This document shows positions 1-11,145 of a stretch of 64,000 nt of DNA, one piece after another. This DNA is from Thioclava electrotropha. Its GTDB lineage: Bacteria > Pseudomonadota > Alphaproteobacteria > Rhodobacterales > Rhodobacteraceae. The DNA lies in NCBI RefSeq assembly GCF_002085925.2, contig NZ_CP053562.1, positions 4,041,001 through 4,105,000 of the forward strand, written 5' to 3'. Made by a program: the position numbers and the translations under genes. The first letter of the stretch is position 1. Each line of letters opens with the position of its first letter. Below the pieces are notes generated by a model that worked only from the letters and a program-made list of their open reading frames with translations, did no database searches and had not been told where the DNA came from.

Positions 1-843
1 CCCGAATTGCCCGAGGTCGAGACGGTTCGTCGCGGGTTGGTCCCGGCCATGGAAGGCCATCGGATCGAACGCGCCGAAGTCAATCGGCCCGACCTGCGCT
101 GGCCCCTGCCCGAGCGGATGGCGGAGCGGTTGCAAGGTGCCCGCATCGACCGTCTGCGGCGACGCTCGAAATACATCCTCGCCGATCTCGACAGCGGAGA
201 AAGCCTGCTGATCCATCTGGGGATGTCCGGGCGGATGCTGGTGTCGGGCGTGACGCTTGGCGAATTTCACCTCGATCATCCGGCGCCTGCCAAGCACGAT
301 CACGTTGTTTTGCACATGTCCGGCGGCGGACGCGTGACCTTCAACGATGCGCGCCGGTTCGGAGCGATGGATCTGGTGCTGACCGAGCGCGAGCAGGCCC
401 ATTGGCTGCTGGCGGGGCTGGGCCCAGAGCCCTTCGGCAACGATTTCCACGAAGACTATCTGGTCGAGGCGCTCAAACGCCGCGCGACCCCGATCAAATC
501 CGCGCTGCTCGATCAGCATGTCGTGGCGGGTCTGGGCAACATCTATGTCTGTGAAGTGCTGCATCGGGCAGGTATCGATCCGCGGCGTCAGGCGAAGCGG
601 ATCTCGAACCTGCGGCTCGCCTCGCTCGTGCCGATTATCCGCGAGGTGCTGACCGAGGCGATCTCGGCCGGCGGCTCGTCCCTGCGCGACCATCGTCAGG
701 CGGATGGGGAGCTGGGATATTTCCAGCACAGCTTCCATGTCTACGACCGCGAAGACACGCCCTGCACCACCTGCGCCACCCCGATCCGGCGGATCGTTCA
801 GTCGGGACGTTCGACCTTTTTCTGCCCGTCTTGCCAGAAATGA
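1..843 (+). CDS. mutM: Formamidopyrimidine-DNA glycosylase (Fpg/MutM), lacking only its start codon
   Basis: Base-excision repair glycosylase/AP lyase that removes 8-oxoguanine and other oxidised purines. The window opens at codon 2: bases 1-9 read Pro-Glu-Leu, followed by [10 protein letters not shown], the invariant Fpg N-terminus, so the ATG lies in the three bases before the window and the TTG at 7 is not the true start. The proline at bases 1-3 is the catalytic residue exposed after Met removal. The C-terminus carries the zinc finger (CTTC...CPSC), and the full protein would be 281 aa, normal for the family. The family assignment is secure. The next gene starts 87 bp downstream on the same strand. 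Confidence 0.96.
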   Translation, partial: PELPEVETVRRGLVPAMEGHRIERAEVNRPDLRWPLPERMAERLQGARIDRLRRRSKYILADLDSGESLLIHLGMSGRMLVSGVTLGEFHLDHPAPAKHDHVVLHMSGGGRVTFNDARRFGAMDLVLTEREQAHWLLAGLGPEPFGNDFHEDYLVEALKRRATPIKSALLDQHVVAGLGNIYVCEVLHRAGIDPRRQAKRISNLRLASLVPIIREVLTEAISAGGSSLRDHRQADGELGYFQHSFHVYDREDTPCTTCATPIRRIVQSGRSTFFCPSCQK

Positions 844-929
844 CGCAGCGCCCTCGCGTCATAAGACGCTTGATCTGATTTGATGCTCTGCTAGGAGTCC
901 CGTTCAGAGACAAGGAAAGGCAAGACCGA

Positions 930-1706
930 ATGGCCTACCAGACCCTGATCGTCGAGATCGAGGATTACGTTGCCCTGATCCGGCTCAACCGCCCCGACGC
1001 ACTGAACGCCCTGAACTCCCAATTGCTGGGGGAACTGGCCGAGGCGCTGAAATCGGCGGAAGAGAATGACAAGGTGCGTTGCATCGTCATCACCGGTTCG
1101 GAAAAGGCCTTCGCGGCTGGCGCAGACATCAAGGAAATGTCGGAAAAGAGCTTCGTGGACATGTTCACGAGCGACTTCTTCGGCAAGGAAGCGGATGCCA
1201 TCAATCGCATCCGCAAACCGATCATCGCTGCAGTGGCGGGCTACGCGCTCGGCGGCGGTTGCGAACTGGCGATGATGTGCGACTTCATCATCTGCGCGGA
1301 GAACGCCAAGTTCGGCCAGCCCGAGATCAATCTCGGCGTGATCGCCGGGATCGGCGGCACCCAGCGCCTGACGCGCTTCGTGGGCAAGTCCAAGGCGATG
1401 GACATGCACCTCACGGGCCGCTTCATGGATGCGGGCGAGGCGGAACGGTCAGGGCTTGTCAGCCGGGTCGTTCCGAACGCCAAGCTGATCCCCGAGACGA
1501 TGGCCGCGGCGCAGAAGATCGCCGAGAAGTCGATGCTCGCGACCCGCGCGGCGAAGGAAGCGGTCAACCGCTCCTACGAGACGACGATGAACGAGGGCAT
1601 CCTGTTCGAGCGTCGCCTGTTCCACGGGCTGTTTGCGACCGACGACCAGAAGGAGGGCATGGCCGCCTTCCTCGAAAAGCGCGAGCCGCAATTCCGCGAC
1701 AAGTGA
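930..1706 (+). CDS. Enoyl-CoA hydratase (crotonase family)
   Basis: Hydrates trans-2-enoyl-CoA to 3-hydroxyacyl-CoA in fatty-acid or related acyl-CoA degradation; cytosolic. The 258-aa length is typical. The oxyanion-hole segment [11 protein letters not shown] (about residues 53-63), the [15 protein letters not shown] block (about 102-116) and [20 protein letters not shown], with the two expected catalytic glutamates, mark a true hydratase rather than a generic crotonase. The start is an ATG preceded by AAGGAAAGG. It lies between mutM and rpsT with no pathway partners nearby, so its physiological substrate cannot be read from context. An intrinsic terminator follows 33 bp after the stop. Confidence 0.93.
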   Translation: MAYQTLIVEIEDYVALIRLNRPDALNALNSQLLGELAEALKSAEENDKVRCIVITGSEKAFAAGADIKEMSEKSFVDMFTSDFFGKEADAINRIRKPIIAAVAGYALGGGCELAMMCDFIICAENAKFGQPEINLGVIAGIGGTQRLTRFVGKSKAMDMHLTGRFMDAGEAERSGLVSRVVPNAKLIPETMAAAQKIAEKSMLATRAAKEAVNRSYETTMNEGILFERRLFHGLFATDDQKEGMAAFLEKREPQFRDK

Positions 1707-1738
1707 GCCCTTTCGGGCCACCAACGCGAGAGCAGATG

Positions 1739-1760
1739 GCGGGGCTTCGGCCCCGCTTTT
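1739..1760 (+). terminator. Rho-independent terminator after the enoyl-CoA hydratase gene
   Basis: Perfect 7-bp stem GCGGGGC / GCCCCGC with a stable TTCG tetraloop, followed directly by TTTT. It separates the mutM/hydratase unit from rpsT. Confidence 0.88.
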
Positions 1761-1860
1761 CATTATTCCCTTTCCCTTTCACGCATTTTGGCTTATGAGG
1801 CCGCCTCACATGCGCGTGGAGCCCGCTTAGGCTAGAATCATCTAGGTTCGCTGGAGCCCG

Positions 1861-1896
1861 GGGTCTGTCGTGCGATTGAAAGATTTGAACAGACCC
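1861..1896 (+). promoter_or_regulatory. Stem-loop in the rpsT leader
   Basis: GGGTCTGT at 1861-1868 pairs perfectly with ACAGACCC at 1889-1896 across a 20-nt loop, ending about 19 bases before the rpsT ATG. It would sit in the 5' UTR just ahead of the ribosome binding site. S20 is known to control its own translation in E. coli, so autoregulation is possible, but nothing here proves it. Confidence 0.4.
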
Positions 1897-1915
1897 GGAA
1901 AGTGGGAAGATACAC

Positions 1916-2182
1916 ATGGCTAACACGCCCCAGTCCAAGAAACGCGCCCGTCAGAACGAGCGCCGCCAAGACGTCAACAAAGCACGTCGTTCGCGCATCC
2001 GTACCTTCATCCGCAAAGTCGAAGAAGCCATCACTTCGGGCGACTACGAAGCGGCAACCAACGCCCTGCGCGCGGCTCAGCCCGAACTGGCTCGCGGCGT
2101 CACCAAAGGCGTTCTGCACAAGAACACCGCATCGCGCAAAGTCTCGCGCCTCGCTTCGCGCGTGAAGGCCCTCAAAGCCTGA
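1916..2182 (+). CDS. rpsT: 30S ribosomal protein S20
   Basis: Primary 16S rRNA-binding protein of the small subunit. The 88-aa, Lys/Arg-rich sequence has the S20 N-terminus ([17 protein letters not shown]), the central [16 protein letters not shown] helix and the C-terminal [15 protein letters not shown] helix. The start is ATG with a purine-rich GTGGGAAG upstream. It is monocistronic here: a terminator precedes it and a strong one follows. rpsT next to dnaA is a familiar arrangement in Rhodobacterales. Confidence 0.97.
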   Translation: MANTPQSKKRARQNERRQDVNKARRSRIRTFIRKVEEAITSGDYEAATNALRAAQPELARGVTKGVLHKNTASRKVSRLASRVKALKA

Positions 2183-2229
2183 TCTGCGTCCCGGAGCGAA
2201 CTGGCTCGGGAATACGCTGGATTCCTTAA

Positions 2230-2269
2230 GAAAAACGCGTCTGCCTATCTGGCAGGCGCGTTTTTTCTT
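2230..2269 (+). terminator. Rho-independent terminator of rpsT
   Basis: A long hairpin, with left arm near 2230-2245, loop TATCT at 2246-2250 and right arm 2251-2266, runs into TTTTTTCTT. It contains one G-U pair and is otherwise continuous. Confidence 0.9.
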
Positions 2270-2679
2270 GGACAATCAACGCCTTGACACAAAACTGTTG
2301 CAGTTTTGCGCAGCCCCCTCAGATTCGTTTCGGGGAATCTCACGTCAAGCGCAAAGGTCGGTTGCCTGCGGGCTCACCAGCTTGCTAGCTTCTACCTGCG
2401 ATTCACGTCGCCTTGGGGGACATGACGCATTTATCTGGCCGTCGAGGGCAAATAAGTCTGCCACGACAAATGAAAAAGCCTGGCGGCGACCAGCGAAATG
2501 CGATTCCGATTCTCGAGGGGGTATAACCCCTCACTTTCGGCAACTCTGCCTGACACCGGGTTTTAGCCCCGGCAGGTAGGTCGTGTCTGTTTGTATTCGA
2601 GTTTGGCCTGCCAGCCGGACTCACCGCAAAGCCAAGGGACGAAGACGCACCTGATTTGTGTTTGGCGATGGGCGGAAAA
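2270..2679 (+). other. Gene-free region upstream of dnaA with several short inverted repeats
   Basis: No coding sequence is supported. The stretch is less GC-rich than its flanks and contains AAAACTG-N3-CAGTTTT (2291-2307), AGATTC-N8-GAATCT (2321-2340), GAGGGG-N6-CCCCTC (2515-2532) and a CCGGG/CCCGG pair near 2560. It should hold the dnaA promoter. I found no clear DnaA box of the TTATCCACA type, so it is not called an origin. Confidence 0.5.
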
Positions 2680-4071
2680 ATGACGGACGACACTTGGGGG
2701 CAGGTCTGCAATGAGCTTCAAAAAGCTGTTGGGCAAAACAACTACACGACCTGGATCGCTCCGCTCGAGCTGATCGACCTCGAGGACGGTATCGCCTCGT
2801 TTCAAGCACCGACGAAATTCATGTGCGACTGGGTCTCGCGCAACTTCGCGGAACCGATCCTGAGCGAATTGCGCCGGGCGGGTGTCTCCGCCGAGCGCGT
2901 CAACATCTCGGTCCCGTCGCGCCGCCCCATGAACGGCTCTGCGAATGGCGCCACGCGCCCGACCGTTCCGGCCCCTGCCCCGGCCGCCCCTGTCGCCAAG
3001 CCGCGCAAGACCCCGCGCCCCGACGAGCCGCTTCCCGGCGCGCCGCTCGATTCCCGCTTCACCTTCGACAGCTTCGTCGTCGGCAAACCGAACGAGCTGG
3101 CCCATGCCGCCGCCAAGCGCGTCGCCGAAGGCGGCCCCGTCACTTTCAACCCGCTGTTCCTCTATGGTGGCGTTGGCCTTGGTAAGACGCACCTCATGCA
3201 CGCCATCGCGCATGACCTGCAGCATCAGCGCCCCGATCTGCGCGTGCTCTACCTCTCGGCCGAGCAGTTCATGTATCGCTTCGTGCAGGCGCTACGCGAA
3301 AAGCAGATCATGGACTTCAAAGAGATGTTCCGCTCGATCGACGTTCTCATGGTCGATGACGTGCAGTTCATCGCCGGCAAGGATTCCACGCAGGAAGAGT
3401 TCTTCCACACGTTCAACGCGCTGGTCGATCAGGGCAAACAGATCGTCATCTCGGCGGATCGTGCGCCCGGTGAGATCAAGGACCTCGAAGAGCGCATCAA
3501 GTCGCGCCTGTCCTGCGGCCTCGTCGTCGACCTGCACCCGACCGATTACGAACTGCGCCTTGGCATTCTGCAGACCAAGACCGAAGCCTATAAGAGCGAG
3601 TATCCCGATCTGAAGATCGCCCCCGGCGTTCTGGAATTCGTGGCGCACCGGATCACGTCGAACGTGCGCATCCTCGAAGGCGCGCTGACCCGTCTGTTTG
3701 CCTATGGCTCGCTGATCGGGCGCGAAATCACGATGGATCTGGCGCAGGAATGCCTCAAAGACCAGCTGCGCCAATCCGAGCGTAAGGTCACCGTCGAGGA
3801 AATCCAGCGCAAGGTGGCGGAACATTACAACGTCCGCCTCTCGGATCTCGTGGGCCCCAAGCGCCTGCGTGCCATTGCACGGCCGCGTCAGGTTGCGATG
3901 TTCCTCGCGAAATCGCTGACCACCCGTTCGCTGCCCGATATCGGGCGCCGCTTCGGTGGGCGCGATCACACCACGATCATGCATGGCATCCGCAAGATCG
4001 AAGAGCTGCGCGGCACGGATTCGCAGCTCGCCGAAGATATCGAGTTGCTCCGCCGCCTCCTTGAAAGCTGA
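2680..4071 (+). CDS. dnaA: Chromosomal replication initiator protein DnaA
   Basis: AAA+ ATPase that binds DnaA boxes and opens the origin. Domain I (about residues 1-80) and a Pro/Ala-rich linker lead to the AAA+ module with Walker A GGVGLGKTH and Walker B VLMVDDVQF. The C-terminal domain IV ends with GRRFGGRDHTTIMHGIRKIEEL, the DnaA-box-binding signature. I place the start at the ATG at 2680 (MTDDTWGQVCNELQ, 463 aa), which is preceded by GGGCGGA. An in-frame ATG at 2668 and a TTG at 2656 are possible but add residues not typical of the family. dnaN and recF follow on the same strand. Confidence 0.95.
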   Translation: MTDDTWGQVCNELQKAVGQNNYTTWIAPLELIDLEDGIASFQAPTKFMCDWVSRNFAEPILSELRRAGVSAERVNISVPSRRPMNGSANGATRPTVPAPAPAAPVAKPRKTPRPDEPLPGAPLDSRFTFDSFVVGKPNELAHAAAKRVAEGGPVTFNPLFLYGGVGLGKTHLMHAIAHDLQHQRPDLRVLYLSAEQFMYRFVQALREKQIMDFKEMFRSIDVLMVDDVQFIAGKDSTQEEFFHTFNALVDQGKQIVISADRAPGEIKDLEERIKSRLSCGLVVDLHPTDYELRLGILQTKTEAYKSEYPDLKIAPGVLEFVAHRITSNVRILEGALTRLFAYGSLIGREITMDLAQECLKDQLRQSERKVTVEEIQRKVAEHYNVRLSDLVGPKRLRAIARPRQVAMFLAKSLTTRSLPDIGRRFGGRDHTTIMHGIRKIEELRGTDSQLAEDIELLRRLLES

Positions 4072-4185
4072 TCTGGCCCGCTGGGCTTGACGCTCCGGAC
4101 AAAGCGACCGAATGTCTGCGAAAACCGTTGTGCCGGTGGCGCGAGGTGCTACCTTGCCAGCCCCGGAAAGTCGTGAGGGATCGAC

Positions 4186-5304
4186 ATGAAATTCAGCATC
4201 GAACGCGCCGCTCTGCTCAAGGCCGTCTCGCAAGCGCAATCCGTTGTGGAACGCCGCAACACGATCCCGATCCTTGCAAACGTCCTGATCGAAGCCGAAG
4301 GCGACACCGTCCAGTTCCGCGCGACCGACCTCGATATCGAGGTGGTCGACAAAGCGCCCGCGCAGGTCGAACAGGCCGGGGCCACGACCGTCTCGGCGGT
4401 CATGCTGCATGAAATCGTGCGCAAATTGCCCGATGGCGCGCTGGTCTCGATCTCGGACGATCCGGCCGCCGGGCGTTTGAACGTGCAGGCCGGCCGGTCG
4501 AGCTTCAACCTCGCCACGTTGCCGAAGGAAGACTTCCCGGTGATGGCCTCCTCGGAATACACCGCGAATTTCACGGCCAAGGCCGGGGTGCTCAAGCGCC
4601 TGTTCGACAAGTCGAAATTCGCGATATCGACCGAAGAGACCCGCTATTACCTCAACGGCGTCTATATGCATATCGCGACCGGCGAAGACGGTCAGGTGCT
4701 GCGCTGCGTCGCGACAGACGGTCACCGTTTGGCGCGTATCGATTCCGGCCTACCGGAAGGCGCCTCGGGCATGCCCGGCGTGATCGTACCGCGCAAAACG
4801 GTGAACGAGCTTCGCAAGCTGCTGGAAGATGACGATCAGGAAATCGCGGTCTCAGTGTCGGAAACCAAGGTCCGTTTCGCGACCCCGGTGATCACGCTGA
4901 CCTCGAAGGTCATCGACGGCACCTTCCCCGATTACACCCGCGTCATCCCGACCGGAAACACCCGCCAGCTGGAAGTCGACGCGTCCGAATTCGCGAAAGC
5001 GGTGGACCGTGTGGCAACCGTCTCGTCGGAGCGTTCGCGCGCGGTGAAACTGGCGCTGGAAGCCGACAAGCTGGTGCTCTCGGTCAACGCTCCGGATGCC
5101 GGTGCTGCGGAAGAAGAGCTGGTCGTGGCCTATGCCGACGAGCCGCTGGAGATCGGTTTCAACGCGAAATACCTGCTCGAAATCGCGAGCCAGGTCGATC
5201 GCGAGAATGCCGTCTTCCTGTTCAACTCCTCGGGCGATCCGACCCTGATGCGCGAAGGTGGCGACACCTCCGCGGTCTATGTGGTCATGCCGATGCGCGT
5301 GTGA
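4186..5304 (+). CDS. dnaN: DNA polymerase III beta subunit (sliding clamp)
   Basis: Ring-shaped processivity clamp that tethers polymerase III to DNA. The 372-aa length fits three clamp domains. MKFSIERAALLKAVSQAQSVVERRNTIPIL is the expected N-terminal strand-helix; the C-terminus DPTLMREGGDTSAVYVVMPMRV carries the usual Met-Pro-Met-Arg end. It lies 114 bp after dnaA. A hairpin of a repeat family follows the stop. Confidence 0.97.
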   Translation: MKFSIERAALLKAVSQAQSVVERRNTIPILANVLIEAEGDTVQFRATDLDIEVVDKAPAQVEQAGATTVSAVMLHEIVRKLPDGALVSISDDPAAGRLNVQAGRSSFNLATLPKEDFPVMASSEYTANFTAKAGVLKRLFDKSKFAISTEETRYYLNGVYMHIATGEDGQVLRCVATDGHRLARIDSGLPEGASGMPGVIVPRKTVNELRKLLEDDDQEIAVSVSETKVRFATPVITLTSKVIDGTFPDYTRVIPTGNTRQLEVDASEFAKAVDRVATVSSERSRAVKLALEADKLVLSVNAPDAGAAEEELVVAYADEPLEIGFNAKYLLEIASQVDRENAVFLFNSSGDPTLMREGGDTSAVYVVMPMRV

Positions 5305-5307
5305 CAT

Positions 5308-5340
5308 CCGCCGGGAGCCTCCGGCGGGGATATTTTGACC
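5308..5340 (+). repeat. Palindromic intergenic repeat after dnaN (member of a three-copy family)
   Basis: CCGCCGG at 5308-5314 pairs with CCGGCGG at 5321-5327, followed by GGGATATTTTG. The reverse complement shares the CAAAATATCCC core with the elements at 47707-47760 and 50573-50622. It probably folds in RNA and may serve as a processing or termination hairpin for dnaN. Confidence 0.6.
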
Positions 5341-5356
5341 AACACGAAGAGGCGCG

Positions 5357-6415
5357 ATGCTGCGTGAGCTGAAGATATTGCAGTTCCGCTCGCATCGCCG
5401 TGCCGAGATTGTGCTCGATGGGCGGCCCGTGGCGATCTACGGGCCGAACGGTGCGGGCAAAACGAATATCCTCGAGGCGGTCTCTCTGCTCTCGCCGGGG
5501 CGCGGGTTGCGCCGCGCGCAGGCCGATGAGTTGATGCGCCGCGCCGAGGCCGTGGGCTGGAAGCTGCGCGCCGTCACCGACACCCATGAGATCGAAACCT
5601 CCGCCCTGCCCGGTGAATCCCGCCGCGTCGAGATCGACGGCAAGGCGGCACCGCAGGTCGCACTGGCGCAGATCCTGCGGGTGCTGTGGCTGGTGCCCTC
5701 GATGGACCGGCTCTGGATCGAAGGGGCCGAAGGGCGCAGGCGGTTTCTCGACCGGATGGTGATGAGCTTCACCCCCGCCCATGCCGAGGTGACGCTCGCC
5801 TACGAGAAAGCGATGCGCGAGCGTAACCGACTGCTGAAAGACATGGTGCGCGACCCGAACTGGTATCACGCTCTGGAGGCGCAGATGGCCGAGGCGGGCG
5901 CGGCGATCCGGGCGAACCGGACCGAGGCCCTGACGCGGATCATGCAGGCGCAGGCCGATGCGGCGACGGCATTTCCCGCGGCGCATCTGGTGCTCGAGAA
6001 TGAAGGCCCCGAGGATCTGGCAGCAGCGCTCGACGCCAACCGCCCCCGCGACATGGCGGCAGGGCGCACGCTGGAGGGGCCGCACCGGGCCGACCTGCTG
6101 GCCACTTATGTCGAAAAGGACGCGCCCGCCGCGCAATGCTCCACCGGAGAGCAGAAGGCGCTGCTGATCTCGCTGATCCTCGCCAATGCGCGGGCGCTTG
6201 CGGGCGAGGATGTGGTGCTTTTGCTCGACGAGGTCGCGGCCCATCTGGACTCCGGCAGGCGCGCGGCGCTTTATGACGAAATCTGCGCGATGGGCGCGCA
6301 GGTGATGATGACCGGGACCGGCGCGGAGCTGTTCGAGGCGCTTGGCCCCCGCGGGCAATATCTTGAAGTGATTGAGGGGCCGCAGGGCTCTGAAGTGAGG
6401 GAGGTGACGCCATGA
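5357..6415 (+). CDS. recF: DNA replication and repair protein RecF
   Basis: SMC-like ABC ATPase that helps RecOR load RecA at gaps. The N-terminus has LKILQFRSHRRAEI and Walker A GPNGAGKTN (about residues 32-40). The C-terminal part has the CSTGEQKALLISLILANA signature and VVLLLDEVAAHLD Walker B. At 352 aa it is normal length. Its last codons overlap the ATG of the next gene by 4 bp (ATGA), so recF, the VOC gene and the LysE gene are probably co-transcribed. Confidence 0.96.
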   Translation: MLRELKILQFRSHRRAEIVLDGRPVAIYGPNGAGKTNILEAVSLLSPGRGLRRAQADELMRRAEAVGWKLRAVTDTHEIETSALPGESRRVEIDGKAAPQVALAQILRVLWLVPSMDRLWIEGAEGRRRFLDRMVMSFTPAHAEVTLAYEKAMRERNRLLKDMVRDPNWYHALEAQMAEAGAAIRANRTEALTRIMQAQADAATAFPAAHLVLENEGPEDLAAALDANRPRDMAAGRTLEGPHRADLLATYVEKDAPAAQCSTGEQKALLISLILANARALAGEDVVLLLDEVAAHLDSGRRAALYDEICAMGAQVMMTGTGAELFEALGPRGQYLEVIEGPQGSEVREVTP

Positions 6416-6840
6416 GCTATCCGCAGCAACGCGTGACGCTGATCACGCTGGGCGTGGCCGATCTCGATCAGTCCAAGGCCTTCTACGCCGCCCTCGGATG
6501 GCACCCCCAAGCCGAGCAGGACGACGTCGCCTTCTACCAGCTCCACGGGATGGCGCTGAGCCTATTCTCTCTGCCCGCGCTCGCCGCCGATCAAGGCCGC
6601 ACCCGCGCGCGGCTGGGTACCGGAGCGATGACGCTGGCGCAGAATTTCGACAGCCCCGAGGCGGTGGATGCCGCCTTCGCCGCCGCGCTCGAAGCGGGCG
6701 CATCCGAACTGAAAGCCCCCGAGAAGACCTTCTGGGGCGGCTATGCGGGCTATTACGCCGATCCAGACCACCACGTCTGGGAACTCGCCCATAATCCTTT
6801 CTGGCCGCTGGCCGACGACGGAAGCCTGACCCTCCCATGA
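6412..6840 (+). CDS. VOC superfamily (glyoxalase/dioxygenase-like) protein
   Basis: A 142-aa protein of the vicinal oxygen chelate fold with two beta-alpha-beta-beta-beta units: VTLITLGVADLDQSKAFY at the start and FDSPEAVDAAFAAALEAGA in the second. It ends in GYAGYYADPDHHVWELAHNP, the usual closing strand with metal-binding His/Glu candidates. The substrate is unknown. It overlaps recF by 4 bp and the LysE gene by 4 bp, so it is translationally coupled to both, although no functional link to DNA repair is evident. Confidence 0.85.
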   Translation: MSYPQQRVTLITLGVADLDQSKAFYAALGWHPQAEQDDVAFYQLHGMALSLFSLPALAADQGRTRARLGTGAMTLAQNFDSPEAVDAAFAAALEAGASELKAPEKTFWGGYAGYYADPDHHVWELAHNPFWPLADDGSLTLP

Positions 6841-7457
6841 CCCTCACGCTCTCGCAGATCGCGCTCTATTCCGGCGCGCTGTTCGTTCTCTTCCTCACCC
6901 CCGGGCCGGTCTGGCTCGCCCTTCTCGCCCGCGCCATGTCGGGCGGGTTTGCCGCTGCCTGGCCGCTCGCCTTCGGGGTCACCGTTGGCGATATGATCTG
7001 GCCTGCGCTCGCCATCCTCGGCGTGTCGTGGCTGGTCGGCGAATTCAGCTGGTTTCTCGAAGCCCTGCGCTGGGTCGCGGTCGCGATGTTCGTCGGGATG
7101 GGCGCACTCCTGATCCGCCATGCCGACCATCAGATCAGCTCCGACAGCCGCCTGACGCGCCCCGGCATGTGGGCGGGCTTCGTCGCCGGGCTCATCGTGA
7201 TCATCGGCAATCCCAAGGCGATCCTATTCTACATGGGCATCCTGCCGGGCTTCTTCCCGATCGCCACGATGACCTGGATCGACATCGCCCTCGTGAGCCT
7301 GATCTCGGCCATCGTGCCGCTGACCGGCAACCTGATCCTCGCCGCCTTCGTCGACCGCATCCGCAACTTCTTGCAAAGCCGCGGCAAGCTGGCAAAGCTC
7401 AACCGGATCGCGGGCGGGCTGATGATCCTTGTGGGCCTTCTTATCGCCGTGACGTGA
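6837..7457 (+). CDS. LysE/RhtB family transporter
   Basis: A 206-aa inner-membrane protein with about six hydrophobic segments. The N-terminal LFVLFLTPGPVWLALLARAMSGG is the family hallmark (TPGP). The family exports amino acids such as lysine, homoserine and threonine; the substrate here cannot be read. The gene starts in an ATGA overlap with the VOC gene and is the last gene before gyrB. It and the VOC gene together interrupt the common recF-gyrB adjacency. Confidence 0.9.
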   Translation: MTLTLSQIALYSGALFVLFLTPGPVWLALLARAMSGGFAAAWPLAFGVTVGDMIWPALAILGVSWLVGEFSWFLEALRWVAVAMFVGMGALLIRHADHQISSDSRLTRPGMWAGFVAGLIVIIGNPKAILFYMGILPGFFPIATMTWIDIALVSLISAIVPLTGNLILAAFVDRIRNFLQSRGKLAKLNRIAGGLMILVGLLIAVT

Positions 7458-7478
7458 CCCCCTAAATCTTGTGTCTGA

Positions 7479-9989
<2,511 letters not shown>

Positions 9990-9999
9990 GGCTCTTCTA

Positions 10000-10027
10000 G
10001 GGCAGCGCAAAATGCTTCGCGCTGCCC
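10000..10027 (+). terminator. Probable transcription terminator of gyrB
   Basis: GGGCAGCGC (10000-10008) pairs perfectly with GCGCTGCCC (10019-10027) over a 10-nt loop, 11 bp after the gyrB stop. A short T run (GTTTT) follows only after five bases, so efficiency is uncertain. Confidence 0.65.
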
Positions 10028-10379
10028 ATACGTTTTCGCGAAACGCCCATTAGGCTTCGTTTCTGGCGTTTCGGCCTACAAGGCCGGCACGAGAGATTCT
10101 CGGCTTCTGATCAGTCTCTTTTGAAGGGTTTCAGACCCAGTTTCGGTTCCTGAGCAACAGGTTGGCTTCACCCTGGGAAGACACTCTGTTTGGCGCTTAC
10201 TCTGTAAGAGATTCGATCGGCAGTTATTAATCTCGGCGCGACAAAGGGCGGGAAGCGGTCGTTCGCTGCGCGAGGGCCCAAGGTCCAGGCATGCGAGGTT
10301 GACTGGAGAGAGTGTGTCGACTTTGGCCAATTGGGAACGGCCATTCGGCCAGGCTCCGCAGAACTGTCGCCGGTTCTCA
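10028..10379 (+). other. Gene-free convergent region with a dispersed repeat copy
   Basis: Lies between the convergent gyrB and nirV genes. No ORF with coding character is seen. Bases 10243-10295 form a copy of a dispersed sequence also found at 21038-21089; the shared core is AGCGGTC(G/A)TTCGCTGCGC. The rest is unassigned. Confidence 0.55.
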
Positions 10380-11129
10380 TCATATCCGGGTTTCACTGAC
10401 CAAACGCAGGCCGAGATGCGCGGGCGGGCTTCCGACGGCGCAGCCGCCGCGCGCAGGGTCGCGGACGAGGAACGGGATCGCAGCGACATGCTCGCCACCT
10501 GCGAAGAAGGCCGCGCATTTCTTCGGGTCGATGGGGCCGCCGCCCTCCCCGCCATAACAGTCCTGCGTCCATTCCCAGACCGAGCCGTCGAGATCCACGA
10601 TCCCCTCGGCGCTGGTCGAGAAGCTGCCCCGCGGCGAGAGCTTGCGCGGCGCGAGGCCGGTGGTCAGGTAGGTCGAAGCCCATGTCAAATCTGGATCGGT
10701 GAAGATCGGATCCTCCTTCTCGGGCAGCACGTCCTTGGCCATGAACTGCCATTCGGCAATCGTCGGCAGACGGAAGTCGTGGCGCGCCTTGCGATTGATC
10801 CAGCCGAGATACTGCTCGACATCGACATGGCTCAGCCCGGTGGCCGGCGTCGTCGCCGTCTCGCTGCCGAGCGGAGCGCGCAAGGCAAGCTCGCAGGCGC
10901 CGTCCGCGTGGCACCGGTTCCACTCCGCAACCGTCACTTCATATTTCTGAACGTAAATCGCGTGACCGTCAGGCAGCGTCACCACCCGCTCGGCCATCTG
11001 CGGTACGTAATCGAGATCGGGGCCGCGCAGGAAACCCCACGCGGCCCCGAGGGCGATGATCGCCGCCCCCGCCGCAAGCACCTTCCGAAGGGAAAGACGG
11101 GGCGCGAGGAAAGCGAGTTTGGCGATCAT
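10380..11129 (-). CDS. nirV: NirV-like formylglycine-generating enzyme (SUMF1) domain protein
   Basis: A 249-aa membrane-anchored protein: one hydrophobic segment near residues 15-35, then a SUMF1/FGE-type domain with YEVTVAEWNRCH, RLPTIAEWQFMA, DLDGSVWEWTQDCY and the C-terminal GLRLV. NirV homologues are encoded beside copper nitrite reductase genes in rhodobacteria, but their role in NirK maturation or function is not settled. The start is the ATG at 11129, with GGAGG 9 bp upstream, 16 bp after the nirK stop, so it is the distal gene of a pseudoazurin-nirK-nirV unit. The upstream in-frame extension overlaps nirK and is unlikely. Confidence 0.85.
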   Translation of the reverse strand: MIAKLAFLAPRLSLRKVLAAGAAIIALGAAWGFLRGPDLDYVPQMAERVVTLPDGHAIYVQKYEVTVAEWNRCHADGACELALRAPLGSETATTPATGLSHVDVEQYLGWINRKARHDFRLPTIAEWQFMAKDVLPEKEDPIFTDPDLTWASTYLTTGLAPRKLSPRGSFSTSAEGIVDLDGSVWEWTQDCYGGEGGGPIDPKKCAAFFAGGEHVAAIPFLVRDPARGGCAVGSPPAHLGLRLVSETRI

Positions 11130-11145
11130 CTCCGGCCTCCCTGGC

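Noticed and set aside
7..9. TTG as the start codon of mutM
   Set aside because: The preceding in-frame codons give Pro-Glu-Leu, completing the invariant N-terminus with its catalytic proline, so the true ATG is just outside the window.
3292..4725. Long minus-strand frame across dnaA and dnaN
   Set aside because: It lies antisense to two certain housekeeping genes and has no family resemblance; it is a by-product of high GC.
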